Source of the DNA: Euryarchaeota archaeon UBA36
Lineage (GTDB): Archaea > Thermoplasmatota > Poseidoniia > Poseidoniales > Thalassarchaeaceae
Assembly: GCA_002496485.1 (NCBI GenBank)
Contig: DAJW01000155.1
Location: forward strand, 1-10,302
DNA: 10,302 nt
Direction of reading: 5' to 3'
The position numbers were made by a program, and so were the translations under genes. Shown piece after piece: positions 5,539 to 10,302 of the stretch. The notes under the pieces were generated by a model that worked only from the letters and a program-made list of their open reading frames with translations, was not told where the DNA came from and made no database searches. Each line of letters opens with the position of its first letter. Positions within the stretch are counted from its first letter, which is position 1.

Positions 5539-6015
5539 CTATTGAGCAGTAATAGTGTATTGAACTCTTGATCTATCATTAGTATCGCTTTGAGGTGGGA
5601 TTGTGGATCCTTGATCAGGGGGTTTTGCATCACCACAATCAGTATTATCAATTACTGTAACATATGTTCCTGAATCTACAGTGACCTCAATATTTGTACC
5701 TGCAGTATTAGGATCGCTTAAATCAGAATAAAAATTAAAACTACCTTCACCATCTTCAGCACAACTTTTGTAATCTTCGTAATTTAACTCTGACATAGTG
5801 TATAAATCAATATTTGGTCCATCTAATTTTTCTAAGTTAATCTTTATATTGGCTGGAGAATCAATTGTCCAAGTTAGTTTGATATGTTCATCTTCATCTA
5901 CAAAAATAGTATCTTCAAATAATTTTTGTTCGGGATTTACTGAGTCATTAACTCTTTCCAAGCAGCCTGGAAGTACAAGACACAAAATCATTGCCATTGC
6001 TGATAGCACACGCAT
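5539..6015 (-). CDS. Secreted lipoprotein with PPC-like beta domain
   Basis: Starting at ATG 6015, the 158-aa product begins MRVLSAMAMILCLVLPGC: one positive charge, a hydrophobic core and a lipobox LPGC with the acceptor cysteine at residue 18. It should be lipid-anchored on the outer face of the cytoplasmic membrane. An upstream ATG at 6048 would add 11 residues in front of the signal peptide and is less likely. The mature part is acidic, with alternating strands: EHIKLTWTIDSPANIKINLE, a NIDLYTMSELNYEDYKSC turn, and GTYVTVIDNTDCGDAKPP. This resembles the pre-peptidase C-terminal (PPC) type beta-sandwich found in many archaeal secreted proteins, where GTYYLVIDNT is typical. Two mature cysteines could form a disulfide. 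No catalytic motif is seen and the function is unknown. It is on the opposite strand to the ribosomal and ndk genes around it. Confidence 0.65.
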   Translation of the reverse strand: MRVLSAMAMILCLVLPGCLERVNDSVNPEQKLFEDTIFVDEDEHIKLTWTIDSPANIKINLEKLDGPNIDLYTMSELNYEDYKSCAEDGEGSFNFYSDLSDPNTAGTNIEVTVDSGTYVTVIDNTDCGDAKPPDQGSTIPPQSDTNDRSRVQYTITAQ

Positions 6016-6095
6016 AGTATAGCGGATGTAAAGAGGCTCATCAAGCATTTGTATCTTTGATTTCGTTGAAATAGGAGAGGGGGGTCGGTCGATTC

Positions 6096-6518
6096 ATGTC
6101 AGAAACGCAGACGACGTTCATTATGGTGAAGCCTGACGGGGTCAAAAGAGAACTCGTCGATGAAATTATTAGAAGATTTGAAAGCATTGGACTAATCTTA
6201 GTTGGTAGGAGGGATATTACCCCTTCTCTAGAATTAGCTGAAACACACTACGGTATTCACAGAGAGAGGCCATTTTTCTCTGAGGTAGTTAGTTTCATTA
6301 CATCTGGACCAGTAGTAGCTATGGCTTGGAAGGGAAAGAATGCCATTGCAGAATCTAGAAAACTAATTGGTGCCACAAATTGGGAAGAAGCGGAACCAGG
6401 TACAATAAGGGCAGATTTTGCTAGAAGTATTGAAGAAAATGTAATTCACGGATCAGATGGAGAAGATACTGCATCTTTCGAATTAGGACTTTGGTTTCCT
6501 GATGGTATTGACAGCTGA
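6096..6518 (+). CDS. ndk: Nucleoside diphosphate kinase
   Basis: This cytoplasmic enzyme passes the gamma-phosphate of ATP to other NDPs through a phosphohistidine. The 140-aa protein has TFIMVKPDGVKREL (7-20), an IGLILVGRRD strand (31-40), HYGIHRERPFF (51-61), SGPVVAMAWKGKNAI (70-84), GATNWEEAEPGTIRADFA (92-109) and the active-site loop NVIHGSDG with catalytic His118. The usual HGSDS is HGSDG here. The length is normal. GGAG at 6074-6077 lies upstream, though about 18 bases from the ATG. It is divergent from the lipoprotein gene and is followed 26 bases later by aIF5B, the gene order widely kept in Euryarchaeota. Confidence 0.95.
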   Translation: MSETQTTFIMVKPDGVKRELVDEIIRRFESIGLILVGRRDITPSLELAETHYGIHRERPFFSEVVSFITSGPVVAMAWKGKNAIAESRKLIGATNWEEAEPGTIRADFARSIEENVIHGSDGEDTASFELGLWFPDGIDS

Positions 6519-6544
6519 AAGTGTGAGATTATGAGGTGGGTAAA

Positions 6545-8323
6545 GTGGCAAATAGCAGACAACCCATCGTTGCAGTTTTAGGGCACGTAGATCATGGAAA
6601 AACCTCACTTCTTGATCATATCAGATCGCTTGGAGAGGATAGTAGAGCTTCGGTTATGGATAGGGAAGCCGGAGGGATAACTCAACACATTGGAGCAACT
6701 GAAGTTCCTGCAAAAATTCTAAACAAATTATGTGGACCAATTTTAGGTGGAAAAATATTTGAATCACCGGGATTATTGTTTATTGATACACCAGGTCATC
6801 ATTCATTCTCAACATTAAGATCCAGAGGGGGCTCTCTAGCAGATATAGCAATATTAATTGTTGATGTCATGGAAGGATGTAGGCCTCAAACCAAGGAATC
6901 TTTAAGAATTTTGAAGCAATCAAAAACGCCATTTGTAATTGCTGCGAATAAGGTTGATAGGCTTTATGGATGGAAAATTCAGGAAGGTAGAACAATGGTT
7001 CAATCAATAAAAAATCAAAGTAAAGAGGTTATGGGATTGTTTGAACAGAAGTATTGGGATCTCGTAGGACAATTTGCCGAAGATGGTTTTAATATCGAGA
7101 GATACGATCGTATCAAGGATTTCACGAAAGATATCGCAATGGTCCCAATTTCTGCCAGAGAAGGAGAGGGAATCCAAGATTTATTGGCAGTAGTTATTGG
7201 TCTTGCGGAAAGATATCTCAAAGAGCAACTTGAAGATATTGAGGGATCAGGAGAAGGAACCGTTCTTGAAATGAAAGAAGAAAGAGGATTGGGCAAAACA
7301 CTAGATTTAATATTGCATAGAGGAACTATTCGAAAGGGAGATGAGATAGTAATTGCAACTGATAAGGGTGGTTTAAGTACCAAAGTCAAAGGATTATTTG
7401 CTCCCAGAGGAATGAGTGAAATGAGAGATGCGGGGGATCGTTGGGACGATACAGAAGTCGCTCACGCTGCATCGGGATTGAAAATTAGTGCTCAGTCGTT
7501 GGATGGAGTATTGGCTGGTACAACTTTGAGGGTAGTAAATTCTAATACTGAAAGATTGAAAGCAATTGAAGCTGCAAACAATGAGGCTAATCTATCAATT
7601 GAATTAGATGATGATGGAGTTAGTATAAAGTCCGATACAGTAGGTGGCTTAGAGGCACTAGCTAAAGAATTGAGTGAGAAAGATATACCAATTAGAGAAG
7701 CTTCTATCGGTAAGGTGAGTAGAAGAGATATTCGAGGAGCAGAAGCTAGTAGTGATCCGCTACACAGAATTATTCTTGCTTTCAATACTGAAATACTAAT
7801 GGAAGCACAAAAAGAATTAGAAGAATCTGATACCGGAATTCACTTTATTGGATCAGACATAATCTATAGAATTCTTGAACAGCATGAAGAATGGAAAGAA
7901 AATAGAATATTGGAGTTAGAAGAAGAAAGTAGAGAGAAGATTGTATATCCAGCAAGAATATTGTTATTGCCAGATCATACATTTAGAATTTCTAAGCCGG
8001 CAGTTGTTGGAGTAAGAATTTTGGCGGGCAGAATTCATGTTGGACAGAGATTATTGAAAGAAGGGAAAAGAGTGGGGCAGATTAAATCAATTCGCTCCGG
8101 ACAAGATAGTCAAAAAGAAGCAATACAAGGTTCTGAAGTGGCAATAGCGGTAGAAGGTGTTACTGTAGGACGTCAAATCAATGAAGGTGATTTACTGCTG
8201 GTGGATATACCTGAGTCTCACGCTAGAAAATTAAAGAAGATGGAAATGACATCAGCTGAAAGGGAAGTTTATGAAGAATTATTAGCAATTCACAGGAAAG
8301 AAGATCACTTCTGGGGCCATTGA
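6545..8323 (+). CDS. infB: Translation initiation factor aIF5B (IF2-like GTPase)
   Basis: This GTPase promotes subunit joining and initiator-tRNA placement at the end of initiation. From the GTG at 6545 it has 592 residues, the usual size of archaeal aIF5B. GTPase motifs are G1 GHVDHGKT (13-20), G2 GGITQHIGAT (43-52), G3 DTPGH (81-85), G4 NKVD (135-138) and G5 in ISAREGEG. The beta-barrel domain II (starting around GTVLEMKEERGLGKTLDLILHRG), the alpha-beta-alpha domain III and a second barrel (PARILLLPDHTFRISKPAVVGVRI) follow, ending in a helical C-terminus that contacts eIF1A in homologues. The start GTG 6545 is chosen because GAGGTG (6533-6538) lies six bases before it. An in-frame GTG at 6536 lies inside that ribosome binding site. 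It follows ndk in the same direction. Confidence 0.95.
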   Translation: MANSRQPIVAVLGHVDHGKTSLLDHIRSLGEDSRASVMDREAGGITQHIGATEVPAKILNKLCGPILGGKIFESPGLLFIDTPGHHSFSTLRSRGGSLADIAILIVDVMEGCRPQTKESLRILKQSKTPFVIAANKVDRLYGWKIQEGRTMVQSIKNQSKEVMGLFEQKYWDLVGQFAEDGFNIERYDRIKDFTKDIAMVPISAREGEGIQDLLAVVIGLAERYLKEQLEDIEGSGEGTVLEMKEERGLGKTLDLILHRGTIRKGDEIVIATDKGGLSTKVKGLFAPRGMSEMRDAGDRWDDTEVAHAASGLKISAQSLDGVLAGTTLRVVNSNTERLKAIEAANNEANLSIELDDDGVSIKSDTVGGLEALAKELSEKDIPIREASIGKVSRRDIRGAEASSDPLHRIILAFNTEILMEAQKELEESDTGIHFIGSDIIYRILEQHEEWKENRILELEEESREKIVYPARILLLPDHTFRISKPAVVGVRILAGRIHVGQRLLKEGKRVGQIKSIRSGQDSQKEAIQGSEVAIAVEGVTVGRQINEGDLLLVDIPESHARKLKKMEMTSAEREVYEELLAIHRKEDHFWGH

Positions 8324-8362
8324 GTGTGACACAAAAAGTGTTCACAAGTACCTAACACTCAA
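8320..8362. repeat. Nested inverted repeat at the aIF5B 3' end
   Basis: TTGAGTGT (8320-8327) and ACACTCAA (8355-8362) are perfect 8-bp complements. Inside them ACAC (8329-8332) and GTGT (8338-8341) pair around an AAAAA loop. The outer arm includes the aIF5B stop codon. It may be an mRNA 3'-end hairpin or a binding site upstream of the MoxR gene. No T-run follows. Confidence 0.4.
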
Positions 8363-8402
8363 GTAGTAATTGAATTGGCATTAATATGTTAGAGGTACCA
8401 GT

Positions 8403-9389
8403 ATGTCTATGGCACAAAGTGGAGGAGCTAATACAAAGGAGCTGATTAGGTCAGTTTCGGGACATTCAAATAATCTTATGAGTGAAGTTGCGAAAGTCAT
8501 AATTGGAAAACCTGAAAATATTAAGAAAGTAGCAATAGGTATTCTATCTAATGGGAATATATTGATAGAAGATAACCCGGGTTTGGCTAAGACCTTAATG
8601 GCCAATACATTTGCAAAGGCATTGGGTTGTAAGTTCAAGAGGGTTCAATTCACTCCTGATTTACTACCTGCCGATATAATGGGCACATACATGTATGATC
8701 AGAAAAGTGGTGAATTTAAACCTAGATTTGGTCCACTATTTACCAACGTATTACTCGCTGACGAAATAAATAGGGCTCCCCCGAAAACTCAAGCCGCATT
8801 ACTAGAAGCGATGGAAGAAAAGCAAGTCACTATAGAAGGTATTACTCACAAATTACCTGCTCCATTCATAACTATGGCTACACAAAATCCTATTGAGCAA
8901 GAGGGCACATATCCACTTCCAGAGGCTCAGATGGACAGATTTCTAATGAAGTTACAAATGGGCTATCCTTCCAGAGAAGAAGAAAAGGCTATATTACAAA
9001 GAAGAAAATTAAGGGCCAAAGACGACTATGATGTAGAACAAATCGTGGGCCCAAGAAAGGTGGTTGCCATGCAAAAAGCTCTTGAAACTGTTCATGTAGA
9101 TCCTGCAATTCTATCTTATATTGTTGAATTAGTTCAGAGAACAAGATCGGATCCTAGAATTGATGCAGGAGCATCTCCTAGAGCTAGCCAATCTTTGTTT
9201 AAAGCAGCAAGATCCTCGGCAGCTATTGATGGTAGAGACTATGTTATACCGGACGATGTGAAAGGTGTTGCTGTAGATATAGTAAGTCATAGAATAGTTC
9301 TGAAGCCCGAATCTAAGATTAGAGGAGTGACTGGAAAGAGGATTGTAAACAAAATTCTCAGCGAAGTTGTTGTTCCAGTCATACAATAG
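8403..9389 (+). CDS. MoxR-type AAA+ ATPase
   Basis: This 328-aa cytoplasmic ATPase of the MoxR family (AAA_3 type) acts as a chaperone-like remodeller, usually with a von Willebrand A or DUF58 partner. Seen are the Walker A DNPGLAKT (57-64, the common EDxPGLxKT variant), TPDLLPADIMGT (84-95), Walker B VLLADEINRAPPKTQAALLEAM (116-137), sensor 1 in ATQNP (159-163), EGTYPLPEAQMDRF (167-180) and the sensor 2 region GASPRAS (256-262) in the C-terminal lid. All ATPase residues are present, so it should be active. ATG 8403 has GAGGT (8392-8396) six bases upstream. The usual DUF58 or VWA gene does not follow directly: a ParA-type gene begins 39 bases after the stop, so the client is unknown. Confidence 0.9.
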   Translation: MSMAQSGGANTKELIRSVSGHSNNLMSEVAKVIIGKPENIKKVAIGILSNGNILIEDNPGLAKTLMANTFAKALGCKFKRVQFTPDLLPADIMGTYMYDQKSGEFKPRFGPLFTNVLLADEINRAPPKTQAALLEAMEEKQVTIEGITHKLPAPFITMATQNPIEQEGTYPLPEAQMDRFLMKLQMGYPSREEEKAILQRRKLRAKDDYDVEQIVGPRKVVAMQKALETVHVDPAILSYIVELVQRTRSDPRIDAGASPRASQSLFKAARSSAAIDGRDYVIPDDVKGVAVDIVSHRIVLKPESKIRGVTGKRIVNKILSEVVVPVIQ

Positions 9390-9428
9390 AGGGATAAGGC
9401 CAATTAACCGTGCTACAATTCGTTAATC

Positions 9429-10302
9429 ATGGCAGTAGTCATTGCATGTGTCAATCACAAAGGGGGATGTGCTAGAACTACTACTGTAGTCAACCTTGCA
9501 TCATCGCTGGCAAATGGAAATAGTGAATATGGGATTACTCCTAGAAAGATACTTTTGGTCGACATGGATCCTAAAGGAAATATTGCAACTACTTTTGGGG
9601 TTGATAAGAAAAATATTGGCCTTACTATGAATGAATTATTTTCCAAGGGAATTGGTTCAACCAATATTTCGCTAGATGACTACATGATAGGACCGGGGAT
9701 ATTAACCAGTTCAATGAAGTCGGCATGGAGAGGTATGAATCCTGATAAAAAAAGCGGACCACCAAAAAATATTATGATTAAGAATCTATGGATTTTACCT
9801 GCAGACTTGGATTTATCGGGAATGGAAATAGATCTTGCAACTAGAGTAGGAAGAGAGAATAGGCTTAAACTGGTACTTAATCAAGCTAAGGAAGAATTTG
9901 ATATAATTATAATAGATACTCCAGCATCATTAGGCCTACTAACTATCAATGCTCTTTCGGCTGCGCAGTGGCTGTTAATTCCAATTCAGGCTGAATTCTA
10001 TGCTTTAGAAGGGATGAGACAATTGATTGATTCAATTAATTTGATTCAGCAGAGTGTAAATCCCGAATTAAGACTATTAGGGATTCTGTTGACAATGGTT
10101 CAAACTAGGAGTAAATTATGTGAAAAGGTGGCAAATCAGGCTAGAAGATATTTTGGAGAAAGGGTTTTTGAAACCCAAATTCCAAGATCCGTATCTATTG
10201 CAGAATCTCCACTAGAAGGTTCTCCAATAGTTATTTCTCAAAAAATAAATAAATCGAATTCTGCAGTAAAATCATACTGGGATTTCGCAAAAGAATTTGA
10301 TG
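9429..10302 (+). CDS. ParA/Soj-type ATPase with altered P-loop, truncated by the window edge
   Basis: The open frame from ATG 9429 continues 291 codons to the right edge without a stop. The family normally moves chromosomes, plasmids or protein cargo by ATP-driven dimerisation on DNA. The N-terminal deviant Walker A reads NHKGGCARTTT (9-19): the signature lysine K11 is kept, but the P-loop Gly-Lys is Ala15-Arg16. The next motifs are VDMDPKGN (44-51, usually DPQGN), IIIIDTPASLGLLTINAL (159-176, usually PPSLG), IPIQAEFYALEGM (185-197) and IPRSVSIAESPLEGSPI (251-267). Residues 60-125 hold a longer than usual linker (SAWRGMNPDKKSGPPK). The frame is otherwise intact and the fold fully recognisable, so it is not an obvious pseudogene. 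No ParB gene is visible within the window. It follows the MoxR gene in the same direction and may be co-transcribed. Confidence 0.88.
   Translation, partial: MAVVIACVNHKGGCARTTTVVNLASSLANGNSEYGITPRKILLVDMDPKGNIATTFGVDKKNIGLTMNELFSKGIGSTNISLDDYMIGPGILTSSMKSAWRGMNPDKKSGPPKNIMIKNLWILPADLDLSGMEIDLATRVGRENRLKLVLNQAKEEFDIIIIDTPASLGLLTINALSAAQWLLIPIQAEFYALEGMRQLIDSINLIQQSVNPELRLLGILLTMVQTRSKLCEKVANQARRYFGERVFETQIPRSVSIAESPLEGSPIVISQKINKSNSAVKSYWDFAKEFD

Noticed and set aside
6536..6544. GTG at 6536 as aIF5B start
   Set aside because: This codon lies within the GAGGTG ribosome binding site that is ideally spaced for GTG 6545. The extension is only three residues, so either is possible, but 6545 fits better.
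7015..7389. 124-codon open frame on the minus strand
   Set aside because: It is fully inside the aIF5B gene, with serine/proline-rich, low-information composition and no recognisable family.
7492..7785. 97-codon open frame on the minus strand inside aIF5B
   Set aside because: It is a shadow of the coding strand; its serine/leucine composition mirrors the aIF5B codons and it has no promoter or ribosome site.

Overview
The window is archaeal chromosomal DNA, A+T-rich (by eye in the mid-to-upper 30s % GC) and densely coded. The archaeal assignment rests on the consecutive genes for L7Ae, eS28 and eL24, nucleoside diphosphate kinase and the archaeal/eukaryal translation factor aIF5B. It is supported by TATA-like promoter elements and GAGGTG-type ribosome binding sites. 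The low GC, short intergenic spaces and a lipoprotein with a PPC-like beta domain suggest an uncultured marine euryarchaeon (Poseidoniia / Marine Group II or III type). That placement is inference, since no 16S rRNA gene is present.

Left part (1-2668): a minus-strand membrane-protein gene runs off the left edge. It is divergent from a 61-codon gene whose product looks like a bacterial histone H1-like (Hc1) chromatin protein. That gene converges, one base apart, with a minus-strand pair: a 509-aa class III PLP aminotransferase followed by a short protein that looks like a degenerate extended SDR / sugar-nucleotide epimerase. The 246-bp A+T-rich region 2669-2914 separates this pair from the rightward genes and holds three copies of a 10-bp word.

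Middle (2915-4637): a tandem PRC-barrel-like protein, tRNA-Ile(GAT) with encoded CCA, and ribose-phosphate pyrophosphokinase (prs).

Right part (4638-10302): the conserved translation cluster L7Ae - eS28 - eL24 - ndk - aIF5B, interrupted between eL24 and ndk by one opposite-strand lipoprotein gene. It is followed by a MoxR-type AAA+ ATPase and a ParA/Soj-type ATPase cut by the right edge. These are mostly housekeeping functions: nucleotide precursors (PRPP, NTPs), ribosome parts, initiation factor and a chromosome-partition-like ATPase.

The most notable points are an eL24 that has lost three of its four zinc-finger cysteines, a ParA whose P-loop lysine is arginine, a bacterial-type Hc1 protein in an archaeon, the repeated operator-like word in the 2669-2914 region, and the degenerate Rossmann protein next to the aminotransferase. 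I saw no CRISPR array, insertion sequence or phage gene. No stretch over 300 bases lacks a gene.
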